Shown: positions 25,604 through 36,250, counted from the first letter of the stretch. The stretch is 64,000 bases of DNA from Acinetobacter puyangensis (GCF_900096995.1 NZ_OANT01000009.1:1-64000); one strand, 5' to 3'. Translations and numbers: made by a program. Notes: generated from the letters alone by a model not told the origin.

Positions 25604-28231
25604 ATGAGTACGAATAATAACAAGCCAGACTTATCCTCCCACACGCCTATGATGCGGCAATTCCTTGAAGTTAAAGCAGAATATCCCCATGCTTTGCTAT
25701 TTTACCGTATGGGCGATTTTTACGAATTATTTTTTGAAGATGCCCGTCGTGCAGTTAAAATTTTAGGCATCACCCTGACTCATCGTGGTAAATCTGATGG
25801 TCAACCGATTCCCATGGCTGGCGTACCATATCACTCTGCCGAAGGTTATCTGGCACGTCTGGTTAAAGCTGGACAAACCGTTGCAATTTGTGAGCAAGTG
25901 GGTGAGGTTACCGGTAAAGGTCCTGTTGAGCGCAAAGTAGTACGTATTTTAACCCCGGGAACTTTAACCGATGATGCCCTATTAAGCAGCACCCAAAATA
26001 TCAATCTGGTTGCATTATCAATTAAACAAAATCAGATGGGTATTGCCATTCTGGATTTGAGCGCAGGTCTTTTTCGGGTACAACAGCAGGATTTTAAGCC
26101 TGATCAAATCGGACTGGAAATGGCGCGTATTGCACCGAATGAATTGATTATTGATGAAGATTTGGTTGATAAAAATATTATCGATTTTATTAAACAGAGT
26201 ATCGACTGCCCGATTACCACCCGTCCAAATGTAGATTTTAATCTTAAAAATGCCTATAAAACCTTATGTGATCAATTTGCGGTAAAGTCTTTGGCCGGCT
26301 TTGGATTAGATGGTCTGGAGCTAGCACAAGCATCTGCGGCAGCACTCATTCATTATGCCAAAGAAACGCAAAAATCAGCTTTACCTCATCTCACCAGTAT
26401 TAAAGTTGAACAGCCTGAACAATTCATTGCACTGGATCCAACCACCCGACGTAATCTGGAAATTATTGAACCATTATTTGAACATGGCACCTCCCTCTTT
26501 CATTTGGTGAATGATTGTAAAACTGCTATGGGGGCACGGCTTTTGGCACGTCATTTGACCCAGCCAATCCGAGATACAGCACAACTAGAATTACGTCTAA
26601 ATGCAGTACACACCTTATTAAGAGGATTCCATGAAGAACCATTACGTCTGGTATTAAAAGAAATTGGCGACATTGAACGTGTATTATCTCGGATTGCTTT
26701 AGGCACTGCTCGTCCCCGCGATCTGGTTCAATTACGTCAATCCTGTGGCCAGCTTCCATTTGTCCATCATGCGTTAAAACCAGCCTTGCAACATGATCAA
26801 GCCTTGCAACGTATTGCACAGGAGTTGGGACAGTTCGATCATATTTATGAGCGTCTGGCCGCTGCTATCGTCGAAATGCCACCTGTACTACTACGAGAAG
26901 GTGGTGTGATTGCTGAAGGTTTTGATCATGAACTTGATGAACTGCGTAAAATTCGTGATCATGCCGGACAATATCTGGTTGATTTGGAAACAAGGGAACG
27001 TGAAACGACAGGCATTAATACCTTAAAAATTGGCTACAATCGTGTCAGTGGTTATTATATTGAACTGACTCGGGCACAAGCAGCTCAGGCACCGGCACAT
27101 TTTATTCGCCGTCAAACCCTTAAAAATGCAGAACGTTATATCACGCCCGAATTAAAAGAATTTGAGGATAAAGTTTTATCCAGTGAATCACGCGCTTTGA
27201 ACCGTGAAAAAGCACTGTATGAATTACTTTTACAGGAATTACGCGAAGAAATTCTGTCCTTGCAAATCATGAGTCGAGCAATTGCTGAGTTAGATGTGTA
27301 TGCCAACTGGGCAGCACAAGCAAGATTGCGGCATTGGAATCGACCAGAATTTCAACTTGAGGCGGGTATTCATATTCAGGCTGGGCGCCATCCTGTGGTT
27401 GAAGCATTAATTAAAACGCCGTATGCGCAAAATGATACTCAACTGGATGCACAGCACCGTTTGGCGATTATTACCGGTCCCAACATGGGTGGCAAATCAA
27501 CCTATATGCGCCAAACTGCATTAATAGTACTACTGGCACATTGCGGTAGCTTTGTACCCGCTCAAATCACCAAAATGAGTAGCATAGACCGAATATTTAC
27601 CCGAATTGGTTCGGCTGATGATTTATCTTCCGGAAAATCCACTTTTATGGTTGAAATGACGGAAACTGCACAAATCCTGCATCATGCCACCAATCAATCT
27701 TTGGTATTGATGGATGAAGTTGGTCGAGGCACCAGCACCTATGATGGCTTGTCTTTGGCATGGGCATGTGTGCTGGATTTGGCCAAACGCATTAAATGTT
27801 TATGTATGTTTGCAACTCATTATTTTGAACTCACCGAGCTTGGTTCGGAAAGTGGCATTGATAATTATCATGTTGTTGCAAAAGAAATTAATGGGCAATT
27901 GATTCTTTTACATAAAGTACAAAAAGGTCCGGCCAGCCAAAGTCATGGTTTGCAAGTCGCCAAACTGGCAGGTATTCCACAAAATGTGATTAAGACCGCG
28001 CAAAAAAAATTATCGCAATTGGAACATCAACAGCAATTGTTACCTCAACATCCACAAGCAGATTTATTTAGTCAAATTGCCGATGATGTGGTGAATGAGC
28101 CGATTGTAGAATATGTTGAAATTGCTGCAACCTCAAAGGTTGAAGAAGAGTTAAAAGGTCTGGATATCGACAATTTAACCCCTCGGCAAGCACTTGATGC
28201 ATTATACCAACTTAAACAGCAGCTTAATTGA
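25604..28231 (+). CDS. mutS: DNA mismatch repair protein MutS
   Basis: The product has 875 residues, the normal MutS length. It holds the mismatch-reading Phe39-Tyr40-Glu41 in GDFYELF, connector, lever and clamp domains, and the C-terminal ABC-type ATPase with Walker [14 protein letters not shown] near residue 625 and Walker [18 protein letters not shown] final segment near the C-terminus ([17 protein letters not shown]) matches the tetramerisation tail. MutS binds mispaired bases and recruits MutL. The gene stands alone and looks intact. Confidence 0.97.
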   Translation: MSTNNNKPDLSSHTPMMRQFLEVKAEYPHALLFYRMGDFYELFFEDARRAVKILGITLTHRGKSDGQPIPMAGVPYHSAEGYLARLVKAGQTVAICEQVGEVTGKGPVERKVVRILTPGTLTDDALLSSTQNINLVALSIKQNQMGIAILDLSAGLFRVQQQDFKPDQIGLEMARIAPNELIIDEDLVDKNIIDFIKQSIDCPITTRPNVDFNLKNAYKTLCDQFAVKSLAGFGLDGLELAQASAAALIHYAKETQKSALPHLTSIKVEQPEQFIALDPTTRRNLEIIEPLFEHGTSLFHLVNDCKTAMGARLLARHLTQPIRDTAQLELRLNAVHTLLRGFHEEPLRLVLKEIGDIERVLSRIALGTARPRDLVQLRQSCGQLPFVHHALKPALQHDQALQRIAQELGQFDHIYERLAAAIVEMPPVLLREGGVIAEGFDHELDELRKIRDHAGQYLVDLETRERETTGINTLKIGYNRVSGYYIELTRAQAAQAPAHFIRRQTLKNAERYITPELKEFEDKVLSSESRALNREKALYELLLQELREEILSLQIMSRAIAELDVYANWAAQARLRHWNRPEFQLEAGIHIQAGRHPVVEALIKTPYAQNDTQLDAQHRLAIITGPNMGGKSTYMRQTALIVLLAHCGSFVPAQITKMSSIDRIFTRIGSADDLSSGKSTFMVEMTETAQILHHATNQSLVLMDEVGRGTSTYDGLSLAWACVLDLAKRIKCLCMFATHYFELTELGSESGIDNYHVVAKEINGQLILLHKVQKGPASQSHGLQVAKLAGIPQNVIKTAQKKLSQLEHQQQLLPQHPQADLFSQIADDVVNEPIVEYVEIAATSKVEEELKGLDIDNLTPRQALDALYQLKQQLN

Positions 28232-28351
28232 GCTGCTGGTGTTAAAACAATAAGGTTATGGAGATTCAATTTTCTTCTTGTCTCTGATCAAATTCCTCAG
28301 AAAAATCATGAAGTCGTCTATTCACAGCAAGCCAAGAAATATATGAACCAT

Positions 28352-29005
28352 TTAAAAATCGTGAGCTAACTCTTCCGCACCCTTTTCTATCCCTACTTTT
28401 GCGGCTTTTAAGGCACCAAAACTGGCGCCAATATTGTAAGAATTGGGATACTGTTTCACCACTTTTGCTTCAATTAACTGTTGGTTTTTTGCATCATAGA
28501 TTTCAACGACATACATTACAGCCCCCATAAAAGCACCTTCTTTTCCTCTAATACTTTGTACACCATTATATAGTGAGCCTCCTAAATCAAATTTAGTCAT
28601 AGGACCCAAAAAAGTATTTGTTTTAGTTGCACCTGTTAAAACTAATTTAATGACTAAAGTTTTGGGCTGAAGTGTAGAAACCATCTGAAAACGATTTGAT
28701 AATGCTTCTTCAAATTTTTGTTGCATATACTGAGCAAGTTCTTGTTGTTGTTGCTTGTCCAAGTCAGTAAATTGATGATCTTGTCCTTGATAAATTTCTA
28801 CAGGAACAATAATGGCTCGGTTATAAGATTTCCAGTTTACTTCCGTTTTATAGACGTAAGGCTCTTTATATTCTTTTTTATTATGATTTTCTTTTAAATA
28901 TGGAGATGATGCAAGATGGCGATATGCTATAGGTTTCGTTGTAGCACATGCTGTTAATAAGCCTGTAAGCATACATACCAGTAAATTCTGATTAAATTTT
29001 TTCAT
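28352..29005 (-). CDS. DUF3313-like lipoprotein
   Basis: This 217-residue protein has a lipoprotein signal ending LLTAC, so Cys20 is the likely lipidation site. The body (YNRAIIVPVEIYQGQDHQF and LVIKLVLTGATKTN) resembles DUF3313-type envelope lipoproteins of unknown role. A glycine-rich stretch near GASFGALKAAKVGIEKG may be amphipathic. It converges with mutS and is not clearly in an operon. Function is unknown. Confidence 0.7.
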   Translation of the reverse strand: MKKFNQNLLVCMLTGLLTACATTKPIAYRHLASSPYLKENHNKKEYKEPYVYKTEVNWKSYNRAIIVPVEIYQGQDHQFTDLDKQQQQELAQYMQQKFEEALSNRFQMVSTLQPKTLVIKLVLTGATKTNTFLGPMTKFDLGGSLYNGVQSIRGKEGAFMGAVMYVVEIYDAKNQQLIEAKVVKQYPNSYNIGASFGALKAAKVGIEKGAEELAHDF

Positions 29006-29201
29006 ATCTCACCACCTTATCTCATAAAAGATTAAAAAATGCTTTGCTTTACCCATCAAACCATTTCATTACATTAGCACTTAATAAAAAAACCGTCTAG
29101 TCTGTTTTTATAAAATAAGTTTAATTTTTTGCTTAACATTGAGTGCTTCAAGATGCATTTATTGAATCAGGAGAATTTATCCTTAAATAAGGATTGTCTA
29201 A

Positions 29202-29777
29202 TTAAATCTTATTATGCTTAAGTGCCTGCCACTGTTTATTATCTTTTAAACGTTCAAATAATTTCTGACTTTCTTTTTCCGAAAGAATATTCCCTCCCAA
29301 TAGAGAAAAAATTGCTAAGCCTCTTGCTGCCATCCATCTCAAGATTGCCAATTCTGGATCTTCAGCCTCAGCTTTAATGGACTGAATAACTTCAGAATCT
29401 CTCTGCAACGTGGGTAAAAGAAGCATTGGGTTTTCCATTAATGCACCCAAAATTGCAAAAGCAATCGGATCAGGCTTACTATATATTTCATATAAAGTTG
29501 AAATTTGAGCAATCAAATTGGCTTCTGCATGATCCCGACCAAGCGCTTTAAGATGCTGCTGATGTTGAGCACCAAAATACGTTATTTGGTGCTCTAATAA
29601 AGCTTTGATAATTTCTTCTTTATTTTTAAAGTGATGGGTCAACCTTCCCTTGCTAATTCCACTTTCTTTTGCGATCGCATCTAAAGTGAGTCTAGCTGCA
29701 CCATCACGTGCAATAATCGTTAATGCTGACTGGATAATCAGATTACGAGATTGTTCAGAACGAAAACTATTTTTCAT
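29202..29777 (-). CDS. TetR-family transcriptional regulator
   Basis: The 191-residue regulator has an N-terminal TetR helix-turn-helix (RNLIIQSALTIIARDGAARLTLDAIAKESGISKGRLTHHFKNKEEI, about residues 11-58, given in part) followed by a helical ligand-binding domain. The DUF3313-like lipoprotein gene lies 196 bases downstream on the same strand, and no efflux gene is adjacent, so its targets are not visible. Confidence 0.85.
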   Translation of the reverse strand: MKNSFRSEQSRNLIIQSALTIIARDGAARLTLDAIAKESGISKGRLTHHFKNKEEIIKALLEHQITYFGAQHQQHLKALGRDHAEANLIAQISTLYEIYSKPDPIAFAILGALMENPMLLLPTLQRDSEVIQSIKAEAEDPELAILRWMAARGLAIFSLLGGNILSEKESQKLFERLKDNKQWQALKHNKI

Positions 29778-30418
29778 TTATTTAGATCAGCATACCAAAA
29801 GTTCAAAATTAGAAATATTCCATTATTTTCAATGCAGAGTATATAGGATTTATGAAGCAAACAAAAATTTATAAGTGATGAACTGTAAATGTAAAATTTA
29901 AATCAGAGCAGCTGAGACGGTTAAAGATTAGCAAATGTACATTGTTTACCTAGGGCCAGTAAATGCTTCTACCCCTCTTGATTTCTTGATTAATGCTATA
30001 ATTTAAATTGCCTTAAATAAGAAATGGCAATGGAAAAATTATATAAACTGCTCAAAATATGCATTTATAACCTATAATTGATATAAGACCAATCTCAACT
30101 TTTATATAAAACTGAATTTACTTATAAGTTTTTAATAAATCTATCTTTTAGCAATTTTTGTCGTCTACGCCAACAAAAAATTGCATGAGATGAGGTGTAC
30201 GTCGCAAGGGCAAAGCCCCCCCCAAAAGCCGTCCTCGCCAAACTACTGAAGGTGAGTCGCACTGCGATGCAAGGGCAAGTTAATTTTTTGAAGAAAACGA
30301 AAACTTATACATATTCCTCTAATTGATTGAGCACATTTCTTGAATAATAAATGATAAATTAAAGTTGCATTTGGCGTTCATATCGTAAATTTTATTGTGT
30401 CTTGATTTCTTTTTGTGG
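29778..30418. other. Gene-poor gap with repeat patch
   Basis: About 640 bases carry no convincing gene. A TATAAT-like hexamer lies around 29997-30002 with a poorly spaced TTGATT. The main structure is the GC-rich patch and flanking inverted repeat at 30151-30278, listed separately. Confidence 0.5.
30151..30278. repeat. Inverted repeat followed by GC-rich patch with direct repeats
   Basis: GCAATTTTTGT (from 30151) faces ACAAAAAATTGC (ending 30184), an inverted repeat with a one-base slip. It is followed by a markedly GC-richer stretch containing a C-run (about 30216-30223). Two copies of GCAAGGGCAA, at 30204-30213 and 30269-30278, stand 65 bases apart. The composition differs sharply from the AT-rich surroundings. 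It could be a decayed insertion, a non-autonomous repeat or an integration scar; I do not recognise it. Confidence 0.5.
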
Positions 30419-30844
30419 CTATAAATGAAGGGTAGAGATCCAGTCTGCACCTATACGTTGCACTACATGAGATATATCATCGCGCTTACATAATGCTTCA
30501 TAGCGCATTTTTGCTAATTCAACAGTGTCAACACAAATTAAGCCTCTCTCTCTTCTCTTATCCTGTTCAGCTATTATCCATAGATTAAACGCATCTAAAG
30601 GCTTCCCCTTCAAATGGGGCTCACCGTAAATACTGAATAAACCTAAGTGCAAATATTTACGATGAATTTTCCAAACAATCTGTTTTGAAATATGCATGCT
30701 TTCAGATATTTCAGAAGTGGTTTTTCCTAATGAATATTGATGTAGAATCAATAGTCGTATTTTTGCTCGTAGACTTTCCTCCTGCGTAGACAGTTTCTCA
30801 AAATTATACGCAGTAATTTCATATTTGCAGATTTTTTCACTCAT
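30419..30844 (-). CDS. Small helix-turn-helix protein, possibly transposase-derived
   Basis: This 141-residue protein has a helix-turn-helix of the kind found at the N-terminus of IS630/Tc1-type transposases (LRAKIRLLILHQYSLGKTTS then ISKQIVWKIHRKYLHLGL). The remaining part (DTVELAKMRYEALCKRDD) shows no DDE catalytic motif, and no transposase body follows downstream. It may be a truncated transposase or a domesticated DNA-binding protein. No clear ribosome site precedes the ATG, and it lies beside an unexplained repeat patch. Confidence 0.5.
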   Translation of the reverse strand: MSEKICKYEITAYNFEKLSTQEESLRAKIRLLILHQYSLGKTTSEISESMHISKQIVWKIHRKYLHLGLFSIYGEPHLKGKPLDAFNLWIIAEQDKRRERGLICVDTVELAKMRYEALCKRDDISHVVQRIGADWISTLHL

Positions 30845-31010
30845 TTTCGTTATTTAGCCTATGCAAATACCAATATACAATTTGATTTCAAAATATGCTT
30901 TTGACTATGATGGATTTATACTAGACCGATAGTCATTTAGAATAAATAAACCAAATACAAGTACCAACAAACCTTTTAGTGAGATTACACATGAGAAAAT
31001 CAAATCACTA

Positions 31011-32129
31011 TTATAATGTTTGAAAATGAGCAAAATTGTCTGAAGCCGTTTCACCAAATAATTCTGCCCCAAAGATTGCAGGGTAAGGTTTCCATTGGCG
31101 TATAGAAACCCCACCAGCACCGTTACTTAATGCTTTGACCCGACCATCTTTATATTTAAACTGACCTGCAACCTCACTCCAATTTAATGTTGCCACTGGA
31201 TTATCTGGGACATGACCGGTTACCCCCCATACTGTTGCACCTACAACTTTGGCACTAAATGTTAAAACACCCGCTTCAGTTTCTATATTTACCACATAAA
31301 CTGTGGGAATAAATGCCCCAAGTTGAGGAAGATACGCCCATTGCTGATGTTCAATTTTAAATGTGCCAGTAGAATAATATTGATTTTCTTCAACCAGATT
31401 GATTGAGAAGTCCTTATTACCTAAACGCATTTCATATAAACTGCCAAATACTTCATCAAAATGAAACCACCCCCAATCTTCCCAGCCACCAATTTCTGCT
31501 GCTGACGAATCTACAGCAATATAACGCTCACGAATTCCTTTTCCTTTAAAGTGAATTTCTTTTCCCTGAATAGTAAATTTACCTTGAACTTTTCCAGACC
31601 AATTATAGCCATACGCAATACTATGAGATGTAAGATAGGAGGGTTTCTCTTTACCATACCATGTCGGAAAACCTACACCTGCATGAATAAATTCCGCTTT
31701 AAAATCCTGAGCAGGATAACTAAAAGAATAATGCCAAGTATGATCAGATTTACAAATCACTTTAAAATGTTCTGAAACTGTTATATGAACCTCATCTGTA
31801 TACCGAATAATTTGCAATGTACCTTCTGGAAAAACCTGCTGACCAGTCAGATTTACAGGAGGAAAGATTGCAATTTGATAAATTGAATGTGGTGATTGAC
31901 GAACTTGTCCCGTGTCCCAGCATAATTCAAAATGCCACATGTCACGATGCTCCGCAGCAAGTGAAAGCGGTGAACAACCAAACCAATATGTTTTACCATC
32001 ATCACCAGTTGCAACAAAAGAACATAACCAATCCAGAAAAGCCGCCTCTTTGGCATCCTCAGGAATACCATGACCTTCAATATCAAGCGTTACTTCTGGA
32101 TTTTCTACAATCTTGGATAAAGGTTTCAT
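31011..32129 (-). CDS. Lipocalin-like CrtC/AttH-type protein
   Basis: This is a 372-residue protein without a signal peptide, rich in aromatic beta-strands. Segments such as DMWHFELCWDTG, WHYSFSYPAQDFKAEF and GGWEDWGWFHFD resemble the double-lipocalin fold of CrtC (carotenoid 1,2-hydratase) and AttH proteins. No carotenoid genes are nearby, so hydration of a carotenoid is unlikely and the substrate is unknown. It is transcribed divergently from an AraC-type gene, which probably controls it. The family assignment rests on reading the pattern only. Confidence 0.55.
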   Translation of the reverse strand: MKPLSKIVENPEVTLDIEGHGIPEDAKEAAFLDWLCSFVATGDDGKTYWFGCSPLSLAAEHRDMWHFELCWDTGQVRQSPHSIYQIAIFPPVNLTGQQVFPEGTLQIIRYTDEVHITVSEHFKVICKSDHTWHYSFSYPAQDFKAEFIHAGVGFPTWYGKEKPSYLTSHSIAYGYNWSGKVQGKFTIQGKEIHFKGKGIRERYIAVDSSAAEIGGWEDWGWFHFDEVFGSLYEMRLGNKDFSINLVEENQYYSTGTFKIEHQQWAYLPQLGAFIPTVYVVNIETEAGVLTFSAKVVGATVWGVTGHVPDNPVATLNWSEVAGQFKYKDGRVKALSNGAGGVSIRQWKPYPAIFGAELFGETASDNFAHFQTL

Positions 32130-32248
32130 ATCTTTTTACATAATTATTTAGAATATCTCATAATTTATAAGGGAATAACTATGTATGAAAGGTCATTTCT
32201 CCTATATGATTGGTCTAAAGTTCTCTATCTTTCAATGCAGATAAGAAA

Positions 32249-33121
32249 ATGAATGACATCATTTTTCCATTTTCAAAACATGATCATTTTGAAGATTTAG
32301 TCATTAATTCTCTTGGGGAAGATTTCGCTCTTATTCAGTCAAGATTTCTCCCTGCAGAGTTTTTTAAAGTTTTCAGACCTGATTGCACGATAGCCATCAT
32401 TTGTGAGCCTACTCGCCTCTGTGGTTCCATTGGTATAACTTCATTTGAACTATCTAGCCCCAGTTTAATCATTTTAATGCCAAATCAAATGGTAAAATTT
32501 GATCAATTCAATAATGATTGCACACTTTTTTTTATTTTTATGTCCAAAACATTTACTGATAATTTGAGTATTGAAAACCGTTTTTCCATCTTTCAAAATG
32601 TCCATTATCAGCCTTGTATTGAAATAAGTCAGGCTGAATTTTTAGCACTACTTGATTATTATCGAATGCTTAAGAAAACCATATTACATAAAGATCCTGA
32701 GATGAGTTTAAAAATTGCAAAACATTTAACCAGTGCATTCTATTATGGAATAGGTTATGAAATGCATATGCAAAGCAAAAATATTATTCATAACAAAAAG
32801 GAAATTGTTCTCGAAAAATTTATTGATTTAGTGCAAAAAAATTATAATCAACACAGACACTTAAATTTTTATGCTGAAAAATTAGGCATGAGCAGCAAAT
32901 ATTTATCAAAAATGATTAAGGATAATAGTGGTATTGCTGCAAGTGACTGGATTGATAACTATATTATTGCTGAAAGTAAAGTATTATTAAAATCTACGCC
33001 TATGTCAATACAACAAATCAGTGATAAAATGAACTTCCCATCTCAAACATTTTTTGGAAAATATTTTAAACGTCATACAAGTATGTCACCCAGTCAATAT
33101 AGAAATCATTCTAGTGACTAA
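32249..33121 (+). CDS. AraC-family transcriptional regulator
   Basis: This 290-residue regulator has an N-terminal effector-like half without an obvious signature and a C-terminal AraC DNA-binding domain (about residues 190-288: LNFYAEKLGMSSKYLSKMIK and MNFPSQTFFGKYFKRHTSMSPSQYR). The 119-base spacer to the divergent lipocalin-like gene should contain its operator. Low GC and the isolated two-gene layout suggest a laterally acquired pair. Confidence 0.85.
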   Translation: MNDIIFPFSKHDHFEDLVINSLGEDFALIQSRFLPAEFFKVFRPDCTIAIICEPTRLCGSIGITSFELSSPSLIILMPNQMVKFDQFNNDCTLFFIFMSKTFTDNLSIENRFSIFQNVHYQPCIEISQAEFLALLDYYRMLKKTILHKDPEMSLKIAKHLTSAFYYGIGYEMHMQSKNIIHNKKEIVLEKFIDLVQKNYNQHRHLNFYAEKLGMSSKYLSKMIKDNSGIAASDWIDNYIIAESKVLLKSTPMSIQQISDKMNFPSQTFFGKYFKRHTSMSPSQYRNHSSD

Positions 33122-33167
33122 AAAAGAAAGACCTTATTAATGAATATATGCTTTAAATATTTAAATC

Positions 33168-34598
33168 TTACTCTTGCTTAAGACTCAACAAAATCCTTGT
33201 CAGAATTTTAATACGTGCTGTATATTTATCATCCGTTGCAATAATATGCCACGGTGCATAACTGGTACTCGTATAAAAAAACATATCAGAAGCAGCCTGA
33301 ATATAGTCATCCCATTTTTCCCGATTACGCCAATCCTCAGCTGTAATTTTAAATTTTTTCTGAGGCGTATTCTCTCTCATTTCAAAACGCTTTAGTTGTT
33401 CTTCTTTAGAGATCATTAACCAAAATTTGATGATCACAGTATTATTATCGGTTAAAATTTTCTCAAATTGATTGATTTCTTTAAAAGAACTTTGCCAATC
33501 TTGAGCTTCAATCAGTTCTTCTACTCGTTCTACTAAAACACGACCATACCAGCTACGATCAAAAATATGAATGGCTGACTTTTTACTTAACTTATTATAA
33601 AATCGCCATAAATATGGATAATGCTTTTCATGATCCTCAGGCTTCGCAATACAATGAATATTGTATTCATAGGGACTAACATATTTGATAATCCGTTTAA
33701 TAATTCCACCCTTACCTGCTGCATCTACCCCTTCAAATAACAGAATAATTTTTCTAGAATCATAACGTAAAACTTCTGCAATTTCTTTTTGCAATTTTTT
33801 TAATAGACATTGATAATGTTTTTTCTGCATTTTTTCTTGAGAAGAAAATAATAATTCTGGATATAATTCAGCAGATTGATAATCAAAAGATGATGATTTA
33901 TGTTCTATCTCAATCGGTGCTTTTAATGCTTTTAAAATAATTTGTGAAAATTGATAGTTACGTAATTCTGGTTGCTCACTATTAATGACAATCCAATCAG
34001 CAGTAAATTTTTTTCGAATATGATCAATCTCCTTAAACAAATGCTTGTTGAGCCATTGGGTTGTGGGGAAATTATCCCATGCAAAATGGGGTACTTTATG
34101 TAAGACTTTAGTGATATTCAGATCATTCACAAATTCTTGACAATATTCCCAAGATATATCAAACCAGACTTTGATAATATCAATCCCATGATTTTTTAGA
34201 TATTGCTCAAAATCAGAAATTTGTAATAACATACCAGAAAGCTGTTTTTCTGAATAATTTTGCTGGTTGGAAAATTGTGATGCTAATAAATCTGTATACC
34301 AATTGCCATAAAACAACATGATTTGCCCATAGCTAGGCAAATCTGCAATATACGGCAACCAGAATGGTTGATACTGATCATATTTTTGTGGAATATCGGC
34401 TTTAATATATAGATAACGTGGATCCATTAACTCTCTTAATTGATGAATCGCCTGCCCTTTTCCGGAAAACTCAACACCTCCTATCAGAACCAATAAAGCT
34501 CTGGCATTGGTTTTTCCCCGACTATTTTTTAGCGCATATTGTGCTTCTATTATATCCAGAGAAATTTTTTTTAAATCATTTTTTTTTGGTTTTAACAT
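33168..34598 (-). CDS. pap: Polyphosphate:AMP phosphotransferase (class II PPK2)
   Basis: The 476-residue enzyme has two tandem PPK2 domains, the layout of the Acinetobacter johnsonii Pap enzyme, which phosphorylates AMP to ADP with polyphosphate. The N-terminal P-loop is altered (GGVEFSGKG, near residue 39) while the C-terminal domain has the intact FEGVDAAGKGG and lid DRSWYGRVLVERVE, so the second domain is the catalytic one. It follows the Na/phosphate transporter gene by 14 bases, tying phosphate entry to polyphosphate-driven nucleotide recycling. Confidence 0.9.
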   Translation of the reverse strand: MLKPKKNDLKKISLDIIEAQYALKNSRGKTNARALLVLIGGVEFSGKGQAIHQLRELMDPRYLYIKADIPQKYDQYQPFWLPYIADLPSYGQIMLFYGNWYTDLLASQFSNQQNYSEKQLSGMLLQISDFEQYLKNHGIDIIKVWFDISWEYCQEFVNDLNITKVLHKVPHFAWDNFPTTQWLNKHLFKEIDHIRKKFTADWIVINSEQPELRNYQFSQIILKALKAPIEIEHKSSSFDYQSAELYPELLFSSQEKMQKKHYQCLLKKLQKEIAEVLRYDSRKIILLFEGVDAAGKGGIIKRIIKYVSPYEYNIHCIAKPEDHEKHYPYLWRFYNKLSKKSAIHIFDRSWYGRVLVERVEELIEAQDWQSSFKEINQFEKILTDNNTVIIKFWLMISKEEQLKRFEMRENTPQKKFKITAEDWRNREKWDDYIQAASDMFFYTSTSYAPWHIIATDDKYTARIKILTRILLSLKQE

Positions 34599-34612
34599 CG
34601 ATATTTTTTCCT

Positions 34613-36250
34613 CTAGAGCTTGTCATGATATAAGACTTCTATCACTGTTGGATCCTCAGATTGATAAATTTCCGTCAAACTCTCGAACAATACATTTGAA
34701 AATTTATAGGTATGAGCAATTACTCGCTCTATCCAACGTTGGCATGACAGTAATTCAAGATTTTTAGCAGCACTTAACTGCTGTTTAACAGCATATTCCT
34801 GCAAATGATTTCTAGTTTCGACACGATGTACAGATGTCCATTTTTTTAAATGGCTTAGCTCCGTTCTTAAATCAGAAATATTTTCACGAGAACCAAACGT
34901 ATTTATGTCATGAATATGATTTTCTAAAATATTTGAATAATCCAAGGCCAGTTGATACATGATAGGCTGCGTCCGAATTAATCTGATATTTTTAATCGTT
35001 TCCAGATCACTACGTAATACACGCAAGTAAACAGTGACCCTTAATAAAGTCAGATAACGTAATTTATCAAATTGTTTTTCAGGTACAATTATTTTTTCCA
35101 AAAAAGTATTTAAATGTTGAATGACATCATCAATTTGTCTCAATTTTAAGTGATTAGGCAGTAAATCATCACGAATTGCGTGATTAAAAATGGAAAAAAT
35201 ATTAAATAAAGTAATATAAATCACCCGCTCTGCTGCCTGAAGAGCAGTCGTTGAGTGTTCTAGACTTGCATCTGATAAATACTTTAGAACTGAAGGCGAT
35301 GTATCGGGCAATACTTTTACAATATGGCATTCTATTTTTGTTAAATTAGGCATCATCAGTAATGCGCCAAATACGCTAAAGGCGGTGTGAAAAGCGGCAA
35401 GGACAATCACGGCATCTAAAGAACCCATCCAGGTATACTGATACCCCCAGATAAATAAAGGCACGAGCACAAAAAAAGCAGCAATTGCACTGACTATATT
35501 AAAAATAACATTTACGGCAACCGTACGTTTAACTTCGACTGATGCACCAATTACCGACAACACAGTAATACTCACGGCACCCACATTTTGTCCGATAACT
35601 AAATACATTGCCTGTGATAAATCAATGGTTCCCGTTGCCACAGCAGCTAATGTTGCAGTGACTGTGGCACTTGACGATTGAAGAATAACGGCCAAAATGA
35701 TGCCAATCAATACCAGTAATAATTTCGACCATAGGTTCCGATAACCAAGAAAAGACAAATCTATATTCTGTGAAAAATCGGACATTGCCGTTTGCAGGAT
35801 ATCAATACCAAAAAACAATAAACCAAAACCAGCAATCACGAAACCGAATAAAGCTGCTTTTCCCTTCAACAATAAACGCATGATTGCGCCTAACCCAATT
35901 AATGGTAAGGCAAACATCGCAAGAGAAAACTTAACACCAAGTAAAGCAACTATCCAGCCGGTACTGGTGGTACCAATATTTGCACCAATTACCACACCTA
36001 TCGCTTGTGCAAAGTTCAATGCACCAGCACTGACAAAACCAATTGTCGTCACAATAGTTGCGGTCGAAGACTGTACCAATAGTGTTAAACCCATACCAGA
36101 CAACATCGCTTTAAATGGTGTACTGGTAAATTTGGTCAGCCATTGCCTTAAAGTATCACCTGCAATGTTTTTCAAATTGTCTGTCATTAATGTCATGCCG
36201 ATTAAAAATAATCCGATGCCACCACATAGTTGTGCAATGCTCTGAAACAT
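34613..36250 (-). CDS. Na+/phosphate cotransporter with PhoU-like tail (NptA type)
   Basis: The 545-residue protein has two inverted Na_Pi_cotrans repeats, each with a QSSTA/QSSSA motif (LLVQSSTATIV and ILQSSSATVTATLA), and about eight membrane segments in the first 310 residues. A helical PhoU-like cytoplasmic tail follows (about residues 330-540). It imports inorganic phosphate with sodium. It precedes pap with 14 bases between them, so the two are probably one transcript. No Pho box was seen upstream. Confidence 0.87.
   Translation of the reverse strand: MFQSIAQLCGGIGLFLIGMTLMTDNLKNIAGDTLRQWLTKFTSTPFKAMLSGMGLTLLVQSSTATIVTTIGFVSAGALNFAQAIGVVIGANIGTTSTGWIVALLGVKFSLAMFALPLIGLGAIMRLLLKGKAALFGFVIAGFGLLFFGIDILQTAMSDFSQNIDLSFLGYRNLWSKLLLVLIGIILAVILQSSSATVTATLAAVATGTIDLSQAMYLVIGQNVGAVSITVLSVIGASVEVKRTVAVNVIFNIVSAIAAFFVLVPLFIWGYQYTWMGSLDAVIVLAAFHTAFSVFGALLMMPNLTKIECHIVKVLPDTSPSVLKYLSDASLEHSTTALQAAERVIYITLFNIFSIFNHAIRDDLLPNHLKLRQIDDVIQHLNTFLEKIIVPEKQFDKLRYLTLLRVTVYLRVLRSDLETIKNIRLIRTQPIMYQLALDYSNILENHIHDINTFGSRENISDLRTELSHLKKWTSVHRVETRNHLQEYAVKQQLSAAKNLELLSCQRWIERVIAHTYKFSNVLFESLTEIYQSEDPTVIEVLYHDKL

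Noticed and set aside
29997..30002. Promoter with TATAAT in the gap after the TetR gene
   Set aside because: The nearest TTGATT is badly spaced and no gene or stable RNA follows that it could serve.
35880..36245. 121-codon ORF opposite the Na/phosphate transporter
   Set aside because: It is antisense to well-conserved transmembrane repeats and has no independent signal.
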